Below are positions 45,461-53,354 of a stretch of 64,000 nt of DNA, in pieces. This DNA is from Microbacterium azadirachtae. Lineage in GTDB: Bacteria > Actinomycetota > Actinomycetes > Actinomycetales > Microbacteriaceae. Numbering within the stretch: position 1 is the stretch's first letter; every line of letters begins with the position of its first letter. Both the position numbers and the translations under genes were made by a program. Under the pieces are notes generated by a model. That model was not told the origin of the DNA and ran no database searches. It worked only from the letters and a program-made list of their open reading frames with translations. Location of the stretch: NCBI RefSeq assembly GCF_000956545.1, contig NZ_JYIT01000076.1, positions 1 to 64,000 on the forward strand. The letters are read 5' to 3'.

Positions 45461-46275
45461 GCGCGATCGCCCTCTCCCCCGCTCACCAGGCCGCCGCCGC
45501 CCAGGCGGGCTGGCTCACGCAGACCGGGCAGGTGTTCCGGCGCTGGTCCATCGTGTCCGTGCGCCAGGCCTGGGGCCCGGTCATGAGCCTGATCCAGCCG
45601 GTGATCTGGATCCTGCTGTTCGGCCAGGTGTTCCGCACTCTCGGTGCGCTGCCGGCCTTCGGCGGCCACGGCTACATCGACTACCTCGTGCCGGGGATCC
45701 TCATGATGACGGTGCTCTACTCGGGCGCCTGGGCCGGCACCGGCTACATCGAGGACATCGACTCGGGGGTGATGGACCAGTACCTCACGTCTCCCCTGCG
45801 GCGCTCGGCGATCATCGCCGGCCAGCTGCTGCAGCAGCTCGTGATCAACGTGCTGCAGTCGGTCGTCGTGCTGGGCATCGGCTGGCTCGGCGGTGCGCGC
45901 TATCCCGGCGGCGCCGGCGGAATGCTCGCCGCCCTCGCGGTCGCGACCCTGCTCGCGGCGACGTTCTGCTGCGCCTCGACGGCGGTCGCGCTCACGGCGC
46001 GCAGCCAGATCGCGCTCATCAGCCTGTCGCAGCTGATCGTGCTGCCGGCCACCTTCCTGTCGACCACGATGATGCCCGCGGCCGCGATGCCGGACTGGGT
46101 GCAGAACGTGTCCCGAGGGAACCCGATGACCTGGGCGGTCGAGCTCGGGAGGGGCGGCCTCGCCGGCGTCTTCCCGGCGGACGGCTGGTGGCAGGCCGGC
46201 GGCCTCGCCCTGCTCGCGTGCCTCGCCTTCGCCTGGGCCCTGCGGGCGATCCACCGCTACCAGCGCTCGATCTGA
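45457..46275 (+). CDS. ABC-2 type exporter permease (DrrB type)
   Basis: 272 residues with six membrane helices. SLIQPVIWILLFGQVFR, YIDYLVPGILMMTVLYSGAW and FLSTTMMPAAAMPDWVQ are typical of DrrB-like ABC-2 permeases. GGAAGG precedes the ATG, which overlaps the ATPase stop (ATGA). Substrate unknown; control by the upstream PadR regulator is inferred. Confidence 0.92.
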   Translation: MSAIALSPAHQAAAAQAGWLTQTGQVFRRWSIVSVRQAWGPVMSLIQPVIWILLFGQVFRTLGALPAFGGHGYIDYLVPGILMMTVLYSGAWAGTGYIEDIDSGVMDQYLTSPLRRSAIIAGQLLQQLVINVLQSVVVLGIGWLGGARYPGGAGGMLAALAVATLLAATFCCASTAVALTARSQIALISLSQLIVLPATFLSTTMMPAAAMPDWVQNVSRGNPMTWAVELGRGGLAGVFPADGWWQAGGLALLACLAFAWALRAIHRYQRSI

Positions 46276-46290
46276 GACCGTGCGGGCGCG

Positions 46291-46328
46291 AAGAAGGGGT
46301 GGATGCCGTTCGGCATCCACCCCTTCTT
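46291..46328. terminator. Bidirectional terminator between ABC exporter and carD
   Basis: 17-18 bp stem: aagaaggggtggatgccg against cggcatccaccccttctt, tt loop. T/A-rich stem ends serve both strands. Confidence 0.9.
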
Positions 46329-46336
46329 GAAGGATC

Positions 46337-46819
46337 TCAGGAGGCGAGGACCTCGTCGAGCAGCGATCCGGCCTTCTCCTCGTCGATCTTCTCCGCGAGC
46401 GCGAGCTCGGAGGTGAGGATCTGACGGGCCTTGGCCAGCATGCGCTTCTCGCCCGCGGAGAGGCCGCGGTCCTGATCGCGGCGCCACAGGTCGCGGACGA
46501 CCTCGCTGACCTTGATCACATCGCCCGAGGCGAGCTTCTCGAGGTTCGCCTTGTAGCGGCGCGACCAGTTGGTCGGCTCCTCTGTGAACGGGGCGCGCAG
46601 CACCTCGAAGACCCGGTCCAGGCCTTCCTGGCCGATCACGTCGCGCACGCCGACCAGGTCGACGTTCTCGGCAGGCACCTCGATGATGAGGTCTCCCTGC
46701 GTGACGTTCAGCTTCAGGTACTTCTTGGTCTCACCCTTGATCACCCGGTCCTTGACCTCGATGATCGTCGCGGCGCCGTGGTGCGGATAGACCACGGTCT
46801 CACCAACCTCAAAAAGCAT
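46337..46819 (-). CDS. carD: CarD-family RNA polymerase-binding regulator
   Basis: 160 residues. N-terminal RNAP-interaction domain ([36 protein letters not shown]) and C-terminal DNA-binding helical domain ([39 protein letters not shown]). CarD stabilises open promoter complexes, notably at rRNA promoters. ATG at 46819 has GAAAGGA upstream; twelve additional upstream codons are open but not family-like. Confidence 0.95.
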   Translation of the reverse strand: MLFEVGETVVYPHHGAATIIEVKDRVIKGETKKYLKLNVTQGDLIIEVPAENVDLVGVRDVIGQEGLDRVFEVLRAPFTEEPTNWSRRYKANLEKLASGDVIKVSEVVRDLWRRDQDRGLSAGEKRMLAKARQILTSELALAEKIDEEKAGSLLDEVLAS

Positions 46820-46986
46820 AAAGTCGTGTCCTTTCGGCAACCTCCAGGATACCACAGCCGGAATGCGCTAAGGTTCGCGCCCCCTGCCCGCTCCCTCCCC
46901 TCTCACGCGCATGAGCCGAGCCGTGTGCGGACGGCGCGTGCCCCTAGAATGGTGCTGGATCATCACGTGAATTTTCTGGAGGACCC

Positions 46987-47535
46987 GTGAAATCGCGCCT
47001 TGCTGCGTCCATCGCCCTCAGCGCCCTCGTCATCGTCGGCGCCACCGGGTGCGCCGGGATCACTCCGCAGGCGACCACGATCGACTACTCGGCCTCCGAC
47101 GGCGCCAACGTGCCCCGGAAGGGCCCGATCGAGGTGCGCAACGCCTTCTTCGTCGTCGACGAGGCGGGCACCACCGGCAACCTCGTCGCGGGTCTGGTGA
47201 ACACCACGGCGGACTCGGCGACGATCCACATCACCGTCGGCGACGGCCCCGGTCAGAGCGTGCGCGTCGCGGGCCAGAAGTCGGTGAGCCTGGGCGGCGA
47301 CGACGCCGAGCCGCTGACGTTCGAGGGCCTGGACACCAAGGCCGGGAAGACCGTCGACGTCTACTTCCAGTCCGGCAGCGCGGAGGGCGTCAAGTACGCG
47401 ATCCCCGTGCTCGACGGCACCCTCCCCTACTACTCGAAGCTGGTGCCGAGCGCGAAGCCGAGCCCCGCTCCCACCACCACCGTCGCGCCGGCGGTCGAGC
47501 CCACCCCGACGCCCAGCGAGACGCCGGTCGGCTGA
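46987..47535 (+). CDS. Secreted lipoprotein of unknown function
   Basis: 182 residues from a GTG start with ggagg 5-6 nt upstream. Signal peptide SRLAASIALSALVIVGATG with lipobox ATGC (Cys22). The mature part looks beta-rich (PIEVRNAFFVVDEAG, NLVAGLVNTTADSATIHITV), similar in outline to copper-chaperone/PCuAC-like folds but lacking a Met/His cluster, then a Pro/Thr-rich tail. Placed between carD and the RegX3 gene. No function assigned. Confidence 0.8.
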   Translation: MKSRLAASIALSALVIVGATGCAGITPQATTIDYSASDGANVPRKGPIEVRNAFFVVDEAGTTGNLVAGLVNTTADSATIHITVGDGPGQSVRVAGQKSVSLGGDDAEPLTFEGLDTKAGKTVDVYFQSGSAEGVKYAIPVLDGTLPYYSKLVPSAKPSPAPTTTVAPAVEPTPTPSETPVG

Positions 47536-47544
47536 CCTGCCACA

Positions 47545-47582
47545 CAGAAGGCCCCTCGATCCTCGGATCGGGGGGCCTTCTG
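47545..47582. terminator. Terminator between the lipoprotein gene and regX3
   Basis: Arms cagaaggcccctcgatc and gatcggggggccttctg, one wobble pair, ctcg loop, located between convergent genes. Confidence 0.85.
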
Positions 47583-47592
47583 CGTGGGCTCC

Positions 47593-48276
47593 TCAGCCTT
47601 CGAAGCGGTAGCCGAGGCCGCGCACGGTGACGAGCATGACCGGCTCGGAGGGGTTCTCCTCGATGCGCGAGCGGATCCGCTTGATGTGCACGTCGAGGGT
47701 CTTCGTGTCCCCGAAGTAGTCGCTGCCCCACACCCGGTCGATCAGCTGGCCGCGCGTGAGCACGCGTCCCGAGTTGCGCATGAGCACCTCGAGCAGCTCG
47801 AATTCCTTCAACGGCATGTTGATCACCTCGCCGTCGACGGCGACCGTGTGCCGGTCGATGTCGACCGTCACCCTGCCGCCCTCGAGGATGCGCTCGTCCA
47901 CGTCGTCCTCTGCCTGCACGACGCGGCGCAGCACCGCACGCATCCGCGCCAGCAGCTCGCGCGACGAGTACGGCTTGGTGATGTAGTCGTCGGCGCCGAG
48001 CTCGAGCCCCACGACGATGTCGACCTCGGAGTCCTTCGCGGTGAGCATGATGATCGGAACGGCCGACGTGGTGCGGATCTGCCGGCACACCTCGGTGCCC
48101 GGCATCCCCGGCAGCATCAAGTCGAGCAGGACGATGTCCGCCCCGCTCTCGCGGAACAGGGCGAGCGCGGTGGGTCCGTCCTCGGCGATCTCGACCTCGT
48201 AGCCCTCCCGGCGCAGCAGATAGGCGAGCGGGTCGGCGAGGTCGGGCTCGTCTTCGACGAGGAGGATGCGGGTCAT
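47593..48276 (-). CDS. regX3: Phosphate-responsive response regulator RegX3
   Basis: 227 residues. Receiver with VEDEPDLADPLAYLLRREGY, acceptor Asp in IVLLDLMLPGMPGTE and Lys in DDYITKPYSSRELL; winged-helix domain with MPLKEFELLEVLMRNSGRV and TVRGLGYRFEG. Order (kinase then regulator, overlapping 4 nt) and sequence match SenX3-RegX3, the low-phosphate system of actinobacteria (PhoRP type). Its probable sites, 11-nt GTTCACC-like units, occur upstream of phoU and pstS here. Confidence 0.92.
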   Translation of the reverse strand: MTRILLVEDEPDLADPLAYLLRREGYEVEIAEDGPTALALFRESGADIVLLDLMLPGMPGTEVCRQIRTTSAVPIIMLTAKDSEVDIVVGLELGADDYITKPYSSRELLARMRAVLRRVVQAEDDVDERILEGGRVTVDIDRHTVAVDGEVINMPLKEFELLEVLMRNSGRVLTRGQLIDRVWGSDYFGDTKTLDVHIKRIRSRIEENPSEPVMLVTVRGLGYRFEG

Positions 48277-49541
48277 ACGAGTTCTCCGGTATCGGTGCGG
48301 GGGTGGTCCGTGCTGATCACGGGCGTGGAGGACGTGCGGGGCGGCTTACGGGCCTTCCGCTTCTTCTTGCTCTTGTCCTTCTTCGGCTTCTTGTGCCGGC
48401 CCGGATCCTCGTCGACCTCGGGCGCGGCGATCTGCGGAAGGCGCATGGTGAAGGTGGAACCGCGGCCCGGGCGCGACCACAGCCGCACCTCCCCGCCGTG
48501 GCGCTGCGTCGCGTGCTTGACGATCGACAGTCCGAGCCCCGTGCCGCCGGTGCGACGCGACCGCGCCTCGTCGGCCCGGTAGAACCGCTCGAAGATGCGG
48601 TCGCGATCGGCCTCGTCGATCCCGATGCCCTGGTCGGAGACGGAGATCTCGACGACCCCGTCGTCGACGCGCACGCCGACGCCCACGCGGGACCCGCGGG
48701 GCGAGTAGACGATCGCGTTGGCGACGAGGTTGCCGACCGCCTCGATGAGGATCTGCGCGTCGCCCTGCACCCAGGCCCCACGGTCGCCGCCGCGGGTGAG
48801 CTCGACGCCCGCAGAGGCCGCCTGCACGGCGTGCGCCTCGATGCTCGTGGCGATGACCTCATCGATCGCGACCGGGCCGAACGCGCCGAGTCCATCGGAG
48901 GACTGCAATCGGGACAGGCTCATGATGCGGCCGGTGAGCTGCCCCAGACGCGCCGCCTCCGCCTGGATGCGCGTCGCGAACGCGCGCACCTGCGCGGGAT
49001 CGTCGGCGGCCGACTCGATCGCCTCGGCCAGCAGGCTCACGGCTCCCACCGGCGTCTTCAGCTCGTGGCTGGTGTTGGCGACGAAGTCGGTGCGCATCTG
49101 CTCGAGGCGCTCCTGCTCTGTCACGTCGCGGATGATGAGCAGGCTCAGACGGGGCCCGATGCGGCTCGCCCTGGCCGCGACGAGCCGCGGATCCAGGCTC
49201 CGGCCGCCGCGCGCGAGGCGCAGGGTCGCCCTCTCGCTGCCGCCCTCGCGCACCGCGCGCACGAGCTGGCGCAGCTCGGGGTTGTCCAGCGTCGCGCCGA
49301 CCCCGATGCCGAAGCGGGCGGCCGCGGTGCTCGCCGCGGTCACCAGACCGGAGGGGTCGACCGCGCATGCAGCGTCGTCCATGGCAGCCAGGACGTCGGT
49401 CAGGCCGTCCGGCAGCTCGCTCGACGCCTGCTGCTCCGCCACGGTGCGCGCCCGCATCGCGGCCACGATCATCGCGACGACGCCTGCGCCGATCACGACC
49501 CCCAGCCCGAGGGCCAGCAGGGCGAGCAGAGTGCTGTCCAT
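48273..49541 (-). CDS. senX3: Sensor histidine kinase SenX3
   Basis: 422 residues. One N-terminal membrane helix (LLALLALGLGVVIGAGVVAM), a PAS-like domain (~45-150), HisKA box NTSHELKTPVGAVSLLAEAI, ATP-binding domain with NLVANAIVYSPRG, SDQGIGIDEADRDRIFERFY and GTGLGLSIVKH, and a Lys-rich cytoplasmic tail. In this system PhoU and the Pst transporter set kinase activity; phoU is divergent next door and pstS-pstC are 12 kb away. A GTTCACCCTCT unit lies at 49561-49571, 20 nt upstream. Confidence 0.92.
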   Translation of the reverse strand: MDSTLLALLALGLGVVIGAGVVAMIVAAMRARTVAEQQASSELPDGLTDVLAAMDDAACAVDPSGLVTAASTAAARFGIGVGATLDNPELRQLVRAVREGGSERATLRLARGGRSLDPRLVAARASRIGPRLSLLIIRDVTEQERLEQMRTDFVANTSHELKTPVGAVSLLAEAIESAADDPAQVRAFATRIQAEAARLGQLTGRIMSLSRLQSSDGLGAFGPVAIDEVIATSIEAHAVQAASAGVELTRGGDRGAWVQGDAQILIEAVGNLVANAIVYSPRGSRVGVGVRVDDGVVEISVSDQGIGIDEADRDRIFERFYRADEARSRRTGGTGLGLSIVKHATQRHGGEVRLWSRPGRGSTFTMRLPQIAAPEVDEDPGRHKKPKKDKSKKKRKARKPPRTSSTPVISTDHPRTDTGELV

Positions 49542-49614
49542 GTCCCCCAGCGTAGAGGTCGTTCACCCTCTGGATCGGCGGGTTCCGGGCCGTCGCACCC
49601 CCTGGCGCGGTACT

Positions 49615-49647
49615 GTTCACGAGCACGGCACCAACCGTTAACCTTCG
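49615..49647 (+). promoter_or_regulatory. PHO box upstream of phoU
   Basis: Three consecutive 11-nt units in register: GTTCACGAGCA, CGGCACCAACC, GTTAACCTTCG. The first and third match the actinobacterial PhoP/RegX3 unit GTTCACC-N4 and the middle one partly. Confidence 0.65.
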
Positions 49648-49771
49648 CCGAACACAATCGGCACGTGCGCGCCACGACCTGTGGCGGGCACCGCCCCGTG
49701 CCCGCCTCGCGGGCCGCCGTGCGACCCTTCCCGGCCGACGTCAGGGGTCACCGAACGAAAGGTGCGCAGCC

Positions 49772-50482
49772 ATGCGCGAAGTCTTCCACCAGTCTCTGGA
49801 GCACCTGCAGGCGCAGCTCGTCGAGATCGCCGACCTCGTGGCCGTGTCGATCGAGAAGGCCACCCGCTCGTTCGCGACCAGCGACGTGGCGCTGGCCGAG
49901 GAGGTCATCGCCGACGACGCCCTCATCGACGGGCTCGCGGTCGCGCTCGACGAGCAGGCCATCGAGATCCTCGCTCGCCAGCAGCCGGTCGCCCGCGATC
50001 TGCGCATCGTCGTGACGGCGCTGCGCGTGAGCGCGTCGCTCGAGCGGATGGGCGACATGTCCGAGCACATCGCGCAGCTCGCGCGCCTGCGCTTCCCCGA
50101 GCGCGCGATCCCGAAGGGCCTCAAGGGCACATTCACCCGCATGGGCGAGCTGGACGTCGAGATCGCCCGCACCCTGGCCCAGCTGCTGCGCACGCAGGAT
50201 CTGCGGCTGGCCGACACGATCCGCAACGCCGACGACGACGTGGACGAGCTGCACGCCAGCGTCTTCGAGAAGGTGCTCAGCGACAACTGGAAGGGCGAGG
50301 CGACCGCGACCGTCGACGCCACCCTGGCCAGCCGCTACCACGAGCGCTTCGCCGACCACGCCGTGGCCGTCGCGAAGAAGGTCGTGTACCTCGCGACCGG
50401 AGACTGGGCCATCGACGAGGAGGACATCGCCCTCGCCGTCGAGGCGCAGGTCGAGGCCGAGTCGGGATCCGGCCTGGCCTGA
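49772..50482 (+). CDS. phoU: Phosphate signalling protein PhoU
   Basis: 236 residues, two three-helix halves, the first beginning MREVFHQSLEHLQAQLVEIA and the second around FTRMGELDVEIARTLAQLL. The metal-cluster type sequences MGDMSEHIAQLARLR and FADHAVAVAKKVVY are present. PhoU links Pst transport to SenX3 and represses the response under high phosphate. ACGAAAGG precedes the ATG. A PHO box is 125 nt upstream. Confidence 0.95.
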   Translation: MREVFHQSLEHLQAQLVEIADLVAVSIEKATRSFATSDVALAEEVIADDALIDGLAVALDEQAIEILARQQPVARDLRIVVTALRVSASLERMGDMSEHIAQLARLRFPERAIPKGLKGTFTRMGELDVEIARTLAQLLRTQDLRLADTIRNADDDVDELHASVFEKVLSDNWKGEATATVDATLASRYHERFADHAVAVAKKVVYLATGDWAIDEEDIALAVEAQVEAESGSGLA

Positions 50483-50515
50483 GCCCCGTCCCGCGCGGAG
50501 GCCTCCCGCCTCCCT

Positions 50516-50599
50516 CGCCGAGACCCCCGTACAGCGCCGAAACCCCCCTCCGCCAGCGCGGCGAGAGGGGGGTTTCGTTGCTCCGAGGGGGTCTCGGCG
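50516..50599. repeat. Long two-tier intergenic hairpin (element B), terminator position
   Basis: Outer 13-bp arms cgccgagaccccc (50516-50528) and gggggtctcggcg (50587-50599); inner 13-bp arms cgaaacccccctc (50538-50550) and gaggggggtttcg (50565-50577); both perfect, with asymmetric bulges between tiers. It lies between the convergent phoU and gpmA genes, so termination is plausible. Confidence 0.8.
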
Positions 50600-50613
50600 C
50601 CGTCGGCCGGGCG

Positions 50614-51357
50614 TTACTTCTTGCCCTGGTTGGCCACGGCGGCGGCGCCCGCGGCGGCGGCCTCGGGGTCGAGGTAGCGGCCGGGGCCGGTGGGCACGTT
50701 GTCCTCGTCGAGCTCGTAGACCAGTGGGATCCCGGTCGGGATGTTCAGTTCGGCGATGTCGTCGTCGCTGATGCCCTCGAGGTGCTTCACGAGGCCGCGC
50801 AGGGAGTTGCCGTGTGCGGTGACGAGCACCGTCTTGCCGGCCTCGAGGTCGGGCACGATCGCCGACTCCCAGTACGGCAGCAGGCGGTCGATCACGAGCT
50901 TGAGCGACTCAGTGCGCGGCACCTCGCCGTCGATGCCGGCGTAGCGGGGGTCGTTCACCTGGCTGAACTCGCTCGCGTCGTCGAGCGGGGGCGGCGGCAC
51001 GTCGAAGGAGCGGCGCCACAGCTGGAACTGCTCGGGGCCGAACTCCTCGAGGGTCTGGGCCTTGTCCTTGCCCTGCAGAGCGCCGTAGTGGCGCTCGTTG
51101 AGACGCCACGAACGGGTCACCGGGATCCACAGCCGGTCGGCCGCGTCGAGCGCGATGTTCGCGGTCTGGATCGCGCGGCTGAGCAGCGACGTGTGCAGCA
51201 CGTCGGGCAGGATCCCCGACTCGGCGAGCAGCTCGCCTCCGCGGCGGGCCTCGCTCTTGCCCTGCTCGGTCAGCCGGACGTCCACCCAGCCGGTGAACAG
51301 GTTGAGTTCGTTCCATTCGCTCTGGCCGTGGCGGAGCAGGATGAGGGTGCGCGTCAT
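50614..51357 (-). CDS. gpmA: 2,3-bisphosphoglycerate-dependent phosphoglycerate mutase
   Basis: 247 residues. Phospho-acceptor His in [46 protein letters not shown] and second His in [15 protein letters not shown], all diagnostic of dPGM. Interconverts 3- and 2-phosphoglycerate in glycolysis. TAGGCT at 51365-51370 is 7 nt before the ATG, so a leaderless transcript is likely. Longer upstream codons are not family-like. Confidence 0.96.
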   Translation of the reverse strand: MTRTLILLRHGQSEWNELNLFTGWVDVRLTEQGKSEARRGGELLAESGILPDVLHTSLLSRAIQTANIALDAADRLWIPVTRSWRLNERHYGALQGKDKAQTLEEFGPEQFQLWRRSFDVPPPPLDDASEFSQVNDPRYAGIDGEVPRTESLKLVIDRLLPYWESAIVPDLEAGKTVLVTAHGNSLRGLVKHLEGISDDDIAELNIPTGIPLVYELDEDNVPTGPGRYLDPEAAAAGAAAVANQGKK

Positions 51358-51505
51358 GAGACCCAGCCTACGGCGTGCGCCGCGCCGCCCCGAAGCCCGG
51401 GTCACCGCGTGACGGCGGTGACTTAGGGGACGCATAGCAGGCGCACAGGGTCAGTCCCGCCGGAGCCGAGAGGATCCTTCTGTCACCGCACGAGAGGACC
51501 AGGAC

Positions 51506-52465
51506 ATGAGCACCTTCCCCGACCCGACCCGCACCCCGCAGGGCCCCGCCTACGAAGGCCGCCTCCTCGACCGGCCCGACGAGGAGGTGGTCGATCAGGG
51601 CGCTCCGTTCGACCTCCGCACCCTGTTCTCGCGGCGCACGGTGCTGAGCCTGGTGGGGCTCGGCGCGGGCGGTGCCGTGCTGGCCGCGTGCACGCCGAGC
51701 ACCTCCAGCGCCGCGTCGACGGCGACCTCGACCCCGGCGCCCACCGTGACCAGCACAGCGCCCGCCACCACGGCCGCGGCCGTCGCGCTCCCGGCCGCGG
51801 AGATCCCGGACGAGACGGCCGGCCCCTATCCGGGCGACGGCTCGAACGGCCCGGACGCGCTGGCCGATTCGGGGATCGTGCGACAGGACATCCGCTCGTC
51901 GATCGGCGCAGGCACCACCGCCGCCGGCGTGCCGCTGACGTTCTCGCTGAGCATCCTGGACATGGCATCCGGCGACGCGCCCTTCGCCGGGGTCGCCGTC
52001 TATGCCTGGCACTGCAATGCCGCCGGCGGATACTCGATGTACTCGTCGGGCATCGAGAAAGAGACCTACCTGCGCGGTGTGCAGGTGGCAGACGCCGATG
52101 GCAGGGCTTCGTTCACCTCGATCTTCCCGGGGTGCTACTCCGGCCGATGGCCGCACATCCACTTCGAGGTGTACCCGAGCGCGGCCGACGTCACCGACTC
52201 CGCGAACGCGATCGCCACCTCGCAGATCGCGCTGCCGCAGTCCGCCTGCGACGCCGTGTACGCGACGGCCGGCTACGACGGCTCGGCGCAGAACCTCGCC
52301 CAGACGTCCCTGACCTCGGACAACGTCTTCGGCGACGACGGCGGAGCACTGCAGCTGGCGGCCGTGACGGGCGACACCGCGAGGGGCTACTCCGCGACCC
52401 TCACCGTGCGCGTGGACACGAGGACCGCGCCGACCGGCGGGTCGATGGGCGGCGGGCCGCGCTGA
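51506..52465 (+). CDS. Intradiol-dioxygenase-like exported lipoprotein
   Basis: 319 residues. After ~40 residues comes a twin-arginine type signal (FSRRTVLSLVGLGAGGAVLA) ending in a lipobox-like LAAC, then a Thr/Ala/Pro linker and a protocatechuate/catechol-dioxygenase-like domain. Candidate Fe(III) ligands are present: Tyr in YSSGIEKETYLRG or near it, Tyr in GCYSGRWPHIHFEVYPS and its two histidines. Exported relatives are known but their substrates are mostly unknown; ring cleavage of catechols outside the cell is inferred. Tat export would allow folding with iron inside first. Confidence 0.82.
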   Translation: MSTFPDPTRTPQGPAYEGRLLDRPDEEVVDQGAPFDLRTLFSRRTVLSLVGLGAGGAVLAACTPSTSSAASTATSTPAPTVTSTAPATTAAAVALPAAEIPDETAGPYPGDGSNGPDALADSGIVRQDIRSSIGAGTTAAGVPLTFSLSILDMASGDAPFAGVAVYAWHCNAAGGYSMYSSGIEKETYLRGVQVADADGRASFTSIFPGCYSGRWPHIHFEVYPSAADVTDSANAIATSQIALPQSACDAVYATAGYDGSAQNLAQTSLTSDNVFGDDGGALQLAAVTGDTARGYSATLTVRVDTRTAPTGGSMGGGPR

Positions 52466-52527
52466 CGGGCGGTCTCGATCGGGAAGGCCCGTCCCGACAG
52501 GGCTCTGGGACCGGGCAGGATGGATCC

Positions 52528-53349
52528 ATGGCGTCCTCTCCGCTCGGCCGGCCCACCCGTGGCACGACCGGCACGAACCGGCTGCGGCGCAACGACCGCT
52601 GGATCGCCGCATCCGAGGCGTTCCGCCGTGCCGCGGATCCGCTCGTGGTCGACCTGGGCTTCGGCGCGAGCGGCGTGACCGCGTTCGAGCTCGCGGCCCG
52701 GCTCGTGCACGTGCGCCCCGACGCAGAGGTGCTCGGACTCGAACTCGACCCGGCGCGTGTGTCGTCCGCGCGGGAGCAGCTCGCCGAGCTCCGCCGGGGA
52801 GGCGGGCACTTCCCCGCGGATCTGCCGGTGTCGTTCGCGCGCGGCGGGTTCGAGGTCCCGCTGCCCGACGGCCGCCGTCCCGCCGTGATCCGCGCGATGA
52901 ACGTGCTGCGCCAGTACGACGAGGCGGATGTGCCGGACGCCTGGACGCGGATGGCCTCGCGCCTCGCGCCGGGCGGCCTGCTCGTCGAGGGCACCTGCGA
53001 CGAGATCGGCCGCATCGCGAGCTTCGTCGACGTCGATCCGACCGGGGCGCCGCAGCGCCTCACGATCTCGCTGCGCCTGGCGGGCCTGGAGCGCCCGTCG
53101 ATCGTCGCCGAACGGCTGCCGAAGGCGCTGATCCACCACAACGTGCCCGGCGAGCGCATCCACTCGCTGCTCACCGACCTCGATCGTGAGTGGGAGCGCG
53201 CCGCCGGGCTGTCCGCGTTCGGGGCGACCCAGCGCTTCCTCGCCGCGATCGCCGCACTGCGCGCGTCGGGGCATCCCGTGCTCGGCGGCCGCGCCCGCTG
53301 GCGACTGGGCGAGCTCACCGTGCCGTGGAGCGACGTCGCACCGGACTGA
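52528..53349 (+). CDS. Class I SAM-dependent methyltransferase
   Basis: 273 residues. SAM motif I DLGFGASGVTAFELA, motif II VLGLELDPARV, and later MASRLAPGGLLVEGTCDE. The ATG at 52528 follows an aggatgg site; the long open frame upstream lies antiparallel to other coding sequence phases and is not used. Substrate unknown. It is convergent with the folate operon, 5 nt apart. Confidence 0.82.
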   Translation: MASSPLGRPTRGTTGTNRLRRNDRWIAASEAFRRAADPLVVDLGFGASGVTAFELAARLVHVRPDAEVLGLELDPARVSSAREQLAELRRGGGHFPADLPVSFARGGFEVPLPDGRRPAVIRAMNVLRQYDEADVPDAWTRMASRLAPGGLLVEGTCDEIGRIASFVDVDPTGAPQRLTISLRLAGLERPSIVAERLPKALIHHNVPGERIHSLLTDLDREWERAAGLSAFGATQRFLAAIAALRASGHPVLGGRARWRLGELTVPWSDVAPD

Positions 53350-53354
53350 GCCGG

